Assembly: GCF_025147485.1 (NCBI RefSeq)
Contig: NZ_CP102263.1
Span: 3,299,501-3,363,500 of the forward strand
Length of the DNA: 64,000 bases
Origin: Bacteroides uniformis
GTDB lineage: Bacteria > Bacteroidota > Bacteroidia > Bacteroidales > Bacteroidaceae
Direction of reading: 5' to 3'
The position numbers and the translations under genes were made by a program. Positions 1-11,553 of this stretch are shown here, piece after piece (position 1 is the first letter of the stretch; each line of letters opens with the position of its first letter). The notes under the pieces are model-generated. The model saw nothing but the letters and a program-made list of their open reading frames with translations. It was not told where the DNA came from and did not search any database.

Positions 1-1
1 T

Positions 2-601
2 GAATTACGCGATGATATCTACCTGCAAACCAGAGAAACAGATTCTGATTATCCCATGTTTTTTGCGAAATTACGTGATAAATACAGTACTTTTCATGAG
101 CCAATGTATGAACGATTGAAATGTCATAAAGGTATATTTTTAGATATTTTCCCTTTTGATTATGTAAAACATTCATGGTGGCAATCGCATCTGAAATTAT
201 TTCTTCACGATACCAATTATTCAGTAGTAAGACATGGAGCTTTTTTGCAACGTACAGTGGGGTATTTGATGAAACGTTTTATTAGATATTCACATATTCC
301 TCTTTATAATTGGCTCAATGACTTTTTCCATGCTGAAACAATGGAGGAAGCCGATAGCTTGGCTTGGGCCATGGAAATAAATGAGTATAAGCTTTTATCC
401 AAAGATGTTCTTTTCCCTTTGAAACGTCACGAGTTTGAAGGAGAGATGTTTAATATCCCATGTAATTATGATACTTATTTGCGCGAATATTTTGGCGATT
501 ATATGCAATTGCCTCCTCTTAACAAACGAGTCAGTCATAATAATGGAATAGAACCTTTTACACGCTGTAATCACAAAGAAAGTTTAGAATGGAATGAATG
601 A
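2..601 (+). CDS. LicD-family protein, 5' end outside the window
   Basis: The reading frame is open from the first bases, so the gene starts upstream; 199 C-terminal residues are visible. The segment KGIFLDIFPFD and the later NYDTYLREYFGDYMQLPP are the hallmark blocks of the LicD family, which transfers phosphorylcholine or other phospho-substituents onto cell-surface glycans. It overlaps the longest possible form of the next gene by 8 bases and is followed by glycosyltransferases, so it most likely decorates a capsule or O-antigen repeat unit. The DNA is AT-rich, like the two following genes. Family assignment is firm; the transferred group is unknown. Confidence 0.8.
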   Translation, partial: ELRDDIYLQTRETDSDYPMFFAKLRDKYSTFHEPMYERLKCHKGIFLDIFPFDYVKHSWWQSHLKLFLHDTNYSVVRHGAFLQRTVGYLMKRFIRYSHIPLYNWLNDFFHAETMEEADSLAWAMEINEYKLLSKDVLFPLKRHEFEGEMFNIPCNYDTYLREYFGDYMQLPPLNKRVSHNNGIEPFTRCNHKESLEWNE

Positions 602-614
602 AAATAGGAGTATA

Positions 615-1802
615 ATGAAAAAAGTAACGATTATTTTCCCCGGATGGATAAAAGCACCTAATGGGGCTGCACGGTTTGTCTTTGGGTTAAGAAGTTGCAT
701 CAATGATTTTGCGAATCAGGGAATCGGACTATCAACTTTCACACTTGACGATGTACATGGTGAAGTAAGAAATTTTTCTAACAATGATAAAATCAAGAGG
801 AAAGCGTCACTAAAAAACAAGTTGATGAGATATGCTAAATATAGCCATCTCATGACGTATGCTATGATTTATTTTTCTGGATTACGATATTCCAAACGGA
901 TAGTAGAAGCCTTCGATGAAATACCCAATGATGAATTGCCGGATATTATTCATTTTCAAGACTTGTTTACTTGTTATTACTATTTGCGTAAAAGAAAAAA
1001 CAAAAAATCTGTGTATTTGACACTGCATAGTAATGGCTCTTTATGGTCAATGTATGAAGAGTATTACCCTTTGTTTCGTTCTTGTTTTTTTGGTATTATG
1101 AAACGTAGGATAGAGGATGTTGTACTGAATAGAGTGGATAAAGTAAATTTTGTAGCCGATTTCCCACGTTGGAATTTTTGTCATCTTTACCCCCACATAT
1201 CTTCGCAAAAGACTTCATTTGTCTATAATGGCATCCCTGATATTGAAGGTGGAAGTAAGGGTATATCTTCAACCAATCAGACTAGGTTAGTATGCGTAGG
1301 AACATTGTGTAATCGTAAAAATCAAATAGGCATACTTCATGCATTATCTAAATTGACCTCTGAACAACAAAAATCTTTTTCCATGACTTTTGTCGGAGAT
1401 GGTCCTTCGCGTAATATTTTGGAAAAAGTAGCAGCTACACTTTCTGCTGATATTTATTTTGTGGGCAACTCAAACCAAGTAAATGACTATTTGACTAACT
1501 CGGATGCTTTTATTTTGTTTTCTAAAGACGAAGGATTGCCAATATCAATTATTGAAGCTATGCGTTGTGGTTTGCCCATTATATCTACTCGTATAGCAGG
1601 TATTCCAGAAATGATTGTTGAAGGTATTTCAGGCTATTTGGTAGATGTAGATGAACAACAACTCTCTGAGTTGTTTGAAAAGATATTGATTGACAGACCT
1701 GATTTTGTAAAAATGGGGGAAAAGTCAAGAATTATTTATGAAGAAAAATTTTCTCAAAAAGCTATGATATTATCTTATGCGAAATTATGGCAGAAGGCTT
1801 GA
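615..1802 (+). CDS. Glycosyltransferase family 4 (GT-B fold)
   Basis: A 395-residue retaining glycosyltransferase that adds a sugar from a nucleotide donor to a growing surface glycan in the cytoplasm. The C-terminal half shows the GT4 donor-binding region: LVCVGTLCNRKNQ, then SKDEGLPISIIEAM, containing the conserved E-x7-E arrangement, followed by GLPIISTRIAGIPE. I chose ATG 615 because AGGAG sits 4 bases upstream; an in-frame ATG at 594 would overlap the LicD gene and has no such site. It lies in the same direction as the LicD-like gene and the GT2 gene downstream, as in a capsule operon. The sugar specificity cannot be read from the sequence. Confidence 0.88.
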   Translation: MKKVTIIFPGWIKAPNGAARFVFGLRSCINDFANQGIGLSTFTLDDVHGEVRNFSNNDKIKRKASLKNKLMRYAKYSHLMTYAMIYFSGLRYSKRIVEAFDEIPNDELPDIIHFQDLFTCYYYLRKRKNKKSVYLTLHSNGSLWSMYEEYYPLFRSCFFGIMKRRIEDVVLNRVDKVNFVADFPRWNFCHLYPHISSQKTSFVYNGIPDIEGGSKGISSTNQTRLVCVGTLCNRKNQIGILHALSKLTSEQQKSFSMTFVGDGPSRNILEKVAATLSADIYFVGNSNQVNDYLTNSDAFILFSKDEGLPISIIEAMRCGLPIISTRIAGIPEMIVEGISGYLVDVDEQQLSELFEKILIDRPDFVKMGEKSRIIYEEKFSQKAMILSYAKLWQKA

Positions 1803-1840
1803 GAATAGCTATGGATCCTTAAATAATTCATCTTATATAA

Positions 1841-2671
1841 ATGTCACCTAACTATTCTGTATTGATTTCGGTCTATTATAAAGAAAAGCCGATTTATTTG
1901 AAGTCTGCACTTGATAGTGTACTGAACCAAACGCTTCCTCCTTCTGAAATCATATTGATTAAGGATGGACCTCTCACTGTTGAATTAGAAAAAGTTCTAT
2001 CTTCTTACGATACTAATTTGCTTAAAATTATTCCTTTGCCTAATAATTTAGGATTAAGCAAGGCACTTAATATAGGCTTAAAGCATTGTAGCTATGAGTT
2101 TGTGGCTCGTATGGATACAGATGATATTTGCTATCCATCTCGTTTTGAGAAACAAGTTCTTTTTTTGCAATCACATCCTACGATAGATATTGTGGGGGCC
2201 TATGCGACTAAAATTGACGAATGTGGAAATAATCTTGAAGAGGTTATAAAGGTTCCAGTTTCGCATGAGGATATTGTTCGTCTGGTCTGGACTTGTCCCT
2301 TGAATCATCCTACTGTGATGTATCGAAAAAATGCAATCTTATCAGTAGGTGGGTATAAACCTGATGCCGGTCCGCGTCAGGATGATTATGATTTATGGTT
2401 CAGGTGTGCAGAAAAAGGATTGCATTTTGCCAATATTTCGGAACCATTGTTGCATTATCGCTTCTTTGCTGACAGTGTGAGAAAAAACAGTATAGAAGTA
2501 GGGTGGCATAGAATGAAAATAGGTTTACGTGGCTGTAGAAGACTTCATTTGTCTTTCATTGCATATATTGGAGTTTGTATACCCTTTGTCCGTTCTTTAT
2601 TGCCATATCCTTTAAATGTTTATTTTCAAGGGCTGATGAATCGCATGAATCCCCGTAAAATGAGAGAGTAA
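1841..2671 (+). CDS. Glycosyltransferase family 2
   Basis: A 276-residue inverting glycosyltransferase with a GT-A fold. The N-terminus VLISVYYKEKPIYLKSALDS is the usual nucleotide-binding start, ARMDTDDICYPSRFEKQ holds the DxD-type metal site, and GPRQDDYDLWFRCAEKG contains the acidic pair usually including the catalytic base. The pattern resembles AmsE/WaaE-type capsule and LPS transferases. It follows the GT4 gene by 38 bases in the same orientation and shares its low GC content. Donor and acceptor sugars are unknown. Confidence 0.87.
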   Translation: MSPNYSVLISVYYKEKPIYLKSALDSVLNQTLPPSEIILIKDGPLTVELEKVLSSYDTNLLKIIPLPNNLGLSKALNIGLKHCSYEFVARMDTDDICYPSRFEKQVLFLQSHPTIDIVGAYATKIDECGNNLEEVIKVPVSHEDIVRLVWTCPLNHPTVMYRKNAILSVGGYKPDAGPRQDDYDLWFRCAEKGLHFANISEPLLHYRFFADSVRKNSIEVGWHRMKIGLRGCRRLHLSFIAYIGVCIPFVRSLLPYPLNVYFQGLMNRMNPRKMRE

Positions 2672-2715
2672 ATAGGAATATCTTATATGCTATTTCTGGC
2701 AAGTAATAAATGACC

Positions 2716-2723
2716 TACCTTTG
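2716..2723 (+). promoter_or_regulatory. Predicted -7 box (TACCTTTG) ahead of the epimerase gene
   Basis: TACCTTTG matches the Bacteroidales housekeeping -7 consensus TAnnTTTG and lies 69 bases before the epimerase ATG. The -33 element is weak (TTTC near 2693). It would give the last two genes of the polysaccharide locus their own transcript, coinciding with the change from AT-rich to ordinary composition. Confidence 0.45.
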
Positions 2724-2792
2724 TCCTCGGTAAAGGCTTTGTCCCTAACTGGTAATCACGTTTCTGGTCAGTATATTTTATAGAATAATTCC

Positions 2793-3788
2793 ATGAACAT
2801 ATTAATCACTGGAATCCACGGCTTTGTGGGCTCCAATCTTGTTGTTGCCCTAAAGGAACGTCATAGCCTTTACGGGCTGGATATTGTCGCTCCTGAAAAG
2901 GAGGGGGTGGTAAAGACTTTTTTCTGGAAGGATATTGAACCGGCTTCTTTTCTGATGTGGGATCTTCCTGAATTCGATGCCATTATTCATCTGGCTGGTA
3001 AAGCCCATGATATGAAAAATCGGTCCGCAGCCCAATCCTATTTTGATATCAATACGGGATTGACCCAAAAGATATTTGATTTCTTTCTGGAATCGTCTGC
3101 GAAGAAGTTCGTATTCTTCAGTTCTGTGAAAGCCGCTGCAGACAGTGTGGTGGGTGATATGCTGACTGAAGATGTGGTGCCTGCTCCGGTAGGGCCTTAT
3201 GGGGAAAGTAAGATAGCTGCCGAGAATTACATCCTTGACAAGTTGAAGGTTGAGAATGGGAAATTGAAAGCTAATCCTTATGATGACAAGCAGGTTTATA
3301 TCCTGCGTCCCTGCATGATTCATGGTCCCGGTAACAAAGGCAATCTGAATCTTCTTTATAATGTGGTGAGGAAAGGTGTTCCCTGGCCTTTGGGGGCTTT
3401 TGAGAACAGAAGGTCTTTTACTTCGATAGACAATCTCTGCTATGTGGTGGAAGGTCTTTTGACCAAGGAGGTAGCGAGTGGTATCTACCACATGGGAGAT
3501 GACGAAGCCTTGTCCACGAATAAGCTGATAGCTTTGATGTGTCGGGCTTTGGAGCGCAAGCCGCATATCTGGAAGATAAACAGAGGACTGATGGAATTCT
3601 GTGCCCGGCTTGGGACTCTGCTCCATTTGCCTTTAAATGAAGAGCGTCTGCACAAGTTGACTGAGAATTATGTGGTGAGTAATGCGAAGATAAAGGCTGC
3701 CCTGGGTATTGACAGAATGCCGGTGAGGGCAGAGGAGGGGATAGTGAGAACGATAAAATCGTTCTCAAATATAAAAGTAAACAATTAA
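2793..3788 (+). CDS. NAD-dependent sugar epimerase/dehydratase (extended SDR)
   Basis: A 331-residue extended short-chain dehydrogenase/reductase acting on nucleotide sugars in the cytoplasm. It starts with the Rossmann nucleotide-binding motif (ITGIHGFVGSN, GxxGxxG type). The catalytic pair is in YGESKIAAE (YxxxK), with FFSSVKA supplying the upstream Ser region. Length is usual for UDP-hexose 4-epimerase or reductase relatives placed at the end of Bacteroides capsule loci, next to the initiating transferase, as here (23-base gap). It probably makes the nucleotide sugar, such as a UDP-N-acetyl-fucosamine or -quinovosamine type, that the next enzyme loads onto the lipid carrier; that substrate is inferred. 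Confidence 0.83.
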   Translation: MNILITGIHGFVGSNLVVALKERHSLYGLDIVAPEKEGVVKTFFWKDIEPASFLMWDLPEFDAIIHLAGKAHDMKNRSAAQSYFDINTGLTQKIFDFFLESSAKKFVFFSSVKAAADSVVGDMLTEDVVPAPVGPYGESKIAAENYILDKLKVENGKLKANPYDDKQVYILRPCMIHGPGNKGNLNLLYNVVRKGVPWPLGAFENRRSFTSIDNLCYVVEGLLTKEVASGIYHMGDDEALSTNKLIALMCRALERKPHIWKINRGLMEFCARLGTLLHLPLNEERLHKLTENYVVSNAKIKAALGIDRMPVRAEEGIVRTIKSFSNIKVNN

Positions 3789-3811
3789 AAATTAAAGAGG
3801 AAAATACTGTT

Positions 3812-4762
3812 ATGTATTATCTGATTATATTGGTTCTGCTGTTTTTGGCAGAACTTTTTTATTTTAGAGTGGCTGATAGGTGCAATATCATCGACAAGCC
3901 CAATGAGCGGAGTTCCCATACGAAAGTGACTTTACGCGGTGGTGGGATTATTTTCTATTTCGGGGCGTTTGCCTATTTCCTGACGAGTGGCTTTGAATAT
4001 CCCTGGTTCCTGCTTGCCTTGACACTGGTGACGTTCATCAGCTTCGTGGACGATATAAAATCCACCGGACAGATGACAAGACTGCTTTTTCATTTCTCTG
4101 CTATGGCTATGATGTTTTATCAGTGGGGGCTGTTCTCTTTGTCCTGGTGGTGGATAGTCATAGCCTTGATAGTCTGTACGGGCATCATCAATGCCTACAA
4201 CTTTATGGATGGGATTAATGGGATAACGGGAGGTTACTCGCTGGTTATACTTGCGGCATTGGCATACGTCAATAAGGAGGTGGTAACTTTTGTAGAATCG
4301 GACTTCATCTATACCGTGATTTGTTCTGTTGTTGTCTTCTGTTTCTTCAATTTTCGCAAGAAGGCGAAGTGCTTTGCCGGTGATGTAGGCTCTGTGAGTA
4401 TCGCTTTTATTCTACTTTTCCTGATAGGCAGGCTCATCATTGAAACGGAAGATTTCAGCTGGATAGTCCTTTTATCCGTTTACGGTGTGGATAGTGTGCT
4501 GACTATCATTCACCGCCTGATGCTTCATGAGAATATCGGGCTACCGCATCGCAAGCATCTGTATCAGATTATGGCGAATGAGCTGAAGATTCCCCATATA
4601 ATGGTTTCTTCTATTTACATGGCAGTACAGGCAATCATTATCGTAGGATATATAATGTGTTTAGGTTACGGTTATTGGTATTTGACAGGTATAATTCTTT
4701 TGCTTTGTTTTTCTTATACCTGCTTTATGAAGAAGTATTTCGGATTGCACCAGTCTACGTGA
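3812..4762 (+). CDS. WecA/MraY-family undecaprenyl-phosphate sugar-1-phosphate transferase
   Basis: A 316-residue polytopic membrane enzyme that starts glycan synthesis by transferring a sugar-1-phosphate from a UDP-sugar to undecaprenyl phosphate on the cytoplasmic face. Family motifs are visible in order: DKPNERSSHTKVTLRGGG, FVDDIKSTGQ (the Mg-binding Asp pair), NAYNFMDGINGITGG, CFAGDVGSVS and the basic loop LPHRKHLYQIM. About ten hydrophobic segments separate them. It is the last gene of the polysaccharide cluster and ends at a hairpin terminator. The preceding epimerase probably supplies its UDP-sugar. Confidence 0.88.
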   Translation: MYYLIILVLLFLAELFYFRVADRCNIIDKPNERSSHTKVTLRGGGIIFYFGAFAYFLTSGFEYPWFLLALTLVTFISFVDDIKSTGQMTRLLFHFSAMAMMFYQWGLFSLSWWWIVIALIVCTGIINAYNFMDGINGITGGYSLVILAALAYVNKEVVTFVESDFIYTVICSVVVFCFFNFRKKAKCFAGDVGSVSIAFILLFLIGRLIIETEDFSWIVLLSVYGVDSVLTIIHRLMLHENIGLPHRKHLYQIMANELKIPHIMVSSIYMAVQAIIIVGYIMCLGYGYWYLTGIILLLCFSYTCFMKKYFGLHQST

Positions 4763-4793
4763 GTAATACTGAAATGATGATTAGTAAAATAAT

Positions 4794-4836
4794 GAAAGGC
4801 GATGGAAACTAAAATCTCCATCGCCTTTCGTCTTAT
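4794..4836 (+). terminator. Intrinsic terminator of the polysaccharide operon
   Basis: A perfect 13-bp stem (GAAAGGCGATGGA at 4794-4806 with TCCATCGCCTTTC at 4817-4829) and a 10-base loop, followed by a T-rich stretch. It lies 31 bases after the WecA-like stop codon. Confidence 0.85.
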
Positions 4837-4853
4837 TTTTGAAATATAAATCG

Positions 4854-4861
4854 TACCTTTG
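4854..4861 (+). promoter_or_regulatory. Predicted -7 box (TACCTTTG) of the AAA-ATPase-like gene
   Basis: An exact TAnnTTTG match 29 bases before ATG 4891 and just after the upstream terminator, so the next gene is probably a single transcription unit. No good -33 match is seen at the expected distance; that position falls inside the terminator stem. Confidence 0.5.
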
Positions 4862-4890
4862 TCATATACCAATCAGGTTATAATAATAAC

Positions 4891-6453
4891 ATGGAACAGA
4901 TGCGTAAACTGCCGATTGGCATACAGACTTTTGAGGAAATACGTAGGGATGGTTATCTCTATGTAGATAAGACGGCTATGGTTTATCAAATTGCAAATGT
5001 AGGTAAACCTTATTTCTTGAGCCGTCCCCGTCGTTTTGGCAAGAGTCTGCTTCTTTCTACCTTTGAAGCCTACTTTCAAGGACGCAAGGATCTGTTTCAA
5101 GGTTTGGCCATCGAACAGCTGGAAAAGGAATGGGAAGAATACCCGGTTTTGCACTTGGATTTGAATGCCCGGAAATATGAAGCTGCTGCTGACTTGACGG
5201 CTATGCTTAATCAGTATCTGGAGAAATGGGAGCTGCTCTATGGTCAGGAGAAGAAAGACCGTAGTCCGGAAGAGCGTTTTGCTTACGTGATAGAGCGGGC
5301 ATGCACTCAGACAGGAAAGCAGGTTGTTGTGCTGATTGATGAGTATGACAAGCCATTGCTTCAAGCGGTCTTGGATGAGAACTTGCTGGATGAGTATCGG
5401 AAAATATTGAAAGCGTTCTACGGTGTCTTGAAGAGCGCTGACCGTTATCTTCGTTTTGTTTTCCTGACCGGAGTGACCAAGTTTGCGCAAGTAAGTGTGT
5501 TCAGTGACTTGAACCAGCTGAATGATATCAGCATGAAGTCTCCTTACGCTGCTTTGTGTGGTATTACCAAAGAGGAGTTGGTGAAAACCTTTCTGCCGGA
5601 ACTTGAGAGACTGGCTAAACGAAGAGGGATATCTTTACAAGAAGTGATTGATTTGATGGAACGTCAATATGATGGTTACCATTTTCATCCGGAAGGTGTA
5701 GGAATGTTCAATCCGTTCAGTGTATTGAATGCTTTTGATGCAGAAGAGATGGGGTACTATTGGTTTCAGACCGGCACACCTACTTACTTGGTTGACTTGC
5801 TGAAGCAGAGTGATTACGATATACGTCTATTGATAGATGGAGTGGAAGTGCTGGCTTCCGCTTTCTCTGAATATCGTGCGGAAACAAATAATCCTCTTCC
5901 GATGATTTATCAAAGTGGTTATTTGACCATAAAAGGGTATGATGATGATGTGAAGCTATACACTTTAGGCTTTCCAAATGATGAGGTTCGTTACGGCTTT
6001 CTGAATTTTTTGGTACCCTATTATACCAATGTATCCAATGATGAGACTGGTTTCCACATCGCTAAATTCATGCGTGAATTGAAGAGTGGAGATGTGGAGG
6101 CGTTTATGGAGCGTCTTAAGATATTCTTCTCCGGTATTCCGTACGAGTTGAGTGATGATACGGAACGTCATTATCAGGTTATTTTTCATGTAGTGTTTAC
6201 TTTGCTGGGACAGTTTATCCGGTCCGAGGTTCGCAGCAGCCGTGGTCGTGCGGACGCAGTAGTTCATACTCCTACCGCTATTTATGTTTTTGAGTTCAAA
6301 CTGGACGGTACAGCCGACGCAGCTCTGAAGCAAATAGATGAGAAGGGGTATCTGATTCCTTATACCTTGGATGGCAGGAAATTAGTGAAAGTAGGTGTGA
6401 ACTTCAGTAAAGAAACACGGAATATTGATGAATATATTGTCGTGGAGGAATAG
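4891..6453 (+). CDS. AAA-ATPase-like protein with C-terminal PD-(D/E)XK nuclease domain
   Basis: A 520-residue member of the family with an N-terminal AAA-ATPase-like domain (PF09820 type) and a C-terminal PD-(D/E)XK domain (PF08011 type), present in many copies in Bacteroidales. The N-terminus PIGIQTFEEIRRDGYLYVDK is the family signature; the P-loop is SRPRRFGKSLLLS, and Walker B is in VVVLIDEYDKPLL. The nuclease-like end has FEFKLDGTADAALKQI, the E-x-K of the core. The cellular role is not known; a defence or mobile-element origin has been suggested for relatives. It stands alone between two terminators built from the same AAAGGCGATG word. Confidence 0.85.
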   Translation: MEQMRKLPIGIQTFEEIRRDGYLYVDKTAMVYQIANVGKPYFLSRPRRFGKSLLLSTFEAYFQGRKDLFQGLAIEQLEKEWEEYPVLHLDLNARKYEAAADLTAMLNQYLEKWELLYGQEKKDRSPEERFAYVIERACTQTGKQVVVLIDEYDKPLLQAVLDENLLDEYRKILKAFYGVLKSADRYLRFVFLTGVTKFAQVSVFSDLNQLNDISMKSPYAALCGITKEELVKTFLPELERLAKRRGISLQEVIDLMERQYDGYHFHPEGVGMFNPFSVLNAFDAEEMGYYWFQTGTPTYLVDLLKQSDYDIRLLIDGVEVLASAFSEYRAETNNPLPMIYQSGYLTIKGYDDDVKLYTLGFPNDEVRYGFLNFLVPYYTNVSNDETGFHIAKFMRELKSGDVEAFMERLKIFFSGIPYELSDDTERHYQVIFHVVFTLLGQFIRSEVRSSRGRADAVVHTPTAIYVFEFKLDGTADAALKQIDEKGYLIPYTLDGRKLVKVGVNFSKETRNIDEYIVVEE

Positions 6454-6473
6454 GAACGAACAATCCTATATAC

Positions 6474-6513
6474 GGAAAAGGCGATGAAGATTTGATTCTT
6501 CATCGCCTTTTCC
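6474..6513. terminator. Bidirectional hairpin terminator between convergent genes
   Basis: A perfect 17-bp stem (6474-6490 with 6497-6513) and a 6-base loop, with A-rich and T-rich flanks suited to both directions. It separates the convergent AAA-ATPase-like gene (ends 6453) and the DUF1460 gene (ends 6532). The core AAAGGCGATG is shared with the terminator at 4794. Confidence 0.85.
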
Positions 6514-6531
6514 ATATTATAGTATTTCATT

Positions 6532-7320
6532 TTATTTCTTCATCCTCAGCACCCGTATTCCCGTCCACTTATTATTGTCTTTCAGCATTTGGGACAAGGG
6601 GACTTTGGAGACGACCACTTTCTTGTCGGTAGAGGAAGCGTGTACCAGCAGGAGTTTGTTATCCGCATAGAAAGCGATTCCCATGTGGGCTACGTCCAGC
6701 CCCGGAGTGTTGGTGGTGATGGCTATGATATCGCCGTCTTTAATCCACGGGAGACCATCGGCGGGAAGTTTGGCTTTGGGAAGATAGTGAACTTCCTTGC
6801 CGGACAAGGATTGCTCAATCTTCTTCATTTTGGCTACGTTCTCCGGCGAATTGGCCAGCTGCTTGTAAAGTTGGGGATGGGAAGACATGTAGGAGATAGA
6901 CAACCGTTCGGTGTCGGGACTCATGGCGCCCGTTACATCTTGAAGGAAGCCGTTGCGTACGCCATTGTTTATCCAGTCGGCAATATAATGCAGGCGGGAA
7001 GTGTACCCGTCGATTTTACCGTCACGGTAACGGATTTTTTGCAGGTTATCGGCGAAAGCGCTTTCCGAGATGTCCCCGTCGGCTAATTTGGGAGTGAGTG
7101 TCTCTGCCAGCACATATTCCACCAGCGTGGTGCAGTCTACCTCATCGCAGTTGATGACGAGTTCCTCGGGACCATCTGCCTCCAGTGTATGGGCTACGTA
7201 TGGCACATCCAGATACTTTATTCCATTGCTCAACATATCTTTCCCTCCCTGGGCAGAAACGGAAGTTACCATGGCTGCGGCGCAGAGGGCGCTGAACATA
7301 AATTTAGTCATTGTTTTCAT
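6532..7320 (-). CDS. DUF1460 family secreted hydrolase (NlpC/P60-like)
   Basis: A 262-residue protein with an N-terminal signal peptide ending near AQGGKD, so it is exported. The family (PF07313) has an NlpC/P60-like cysteine peptidase or amidase fold. The probable nucleophile is Cys63 in VDCTTLVEYV, and His212 in DVAHMGIAFY fits the second catalytic residue; DGDIIAI precedes it as in relatives. Such proteins are thought to cleave cell-wall peptides or related amides; the substrate here is unknown. An in-frame ATG three codons downstream (7311) could be the start. It is monocistronic, with the hairpin at 7356 separating it from the upstream GH2 gene. Confidence 0.8.
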   Translation of the reverse strand: MKTMTKFMFSALCAAAMVTSVSAQGGKDMLSNGIKYLDVPYVAHTLEADGPEELVINCDEVDCTTLVEYVLAETLTPKLADGDISESAFADNLQKIRYRDGKIDGYTSRLHYIADWINNGVRNGFLQDVTGAMSPDTERLSISYMSSHPQLYKQLANSPENVAKMKKIEQSLSGKEVHYLPKAKLPADGLPWIKDGDIIAITTNTPGLDVAHMGIAFYADNKLLLVHASSTDKKVVVSKVPLSQMLKDNNKWTGIRVLRMKK

Positions 7321-7355
7321 TTTTCTCTCTTTTGATTATTATTGTTCTTAAACGT

Positions 7356-7389
7356 AAAAAGGATGCAGCAAATTTACTACATCCTTTTT
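7356..7389 (-). terminator. Terminator after the GH2 operon
   Basis: A 10-bp stem, AAAAAGGATG (7356-7365) with CATCCTTTTT (7380-7389), and a 14-base loop, lying 29 bases past the beta-galactosidase stop codon. Read on the minus strand the second arm ends in a T-run. Confidence 0.75.
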
Positions 7390-7417
7390 ATAAAAGCTTA
7401 ATCCGGAGGGATTAAAT

Positions 7418-11535
<4,118 letters not shown>

Positions 11536-11553
11536 GTTCTTGGTATTTAAAAG

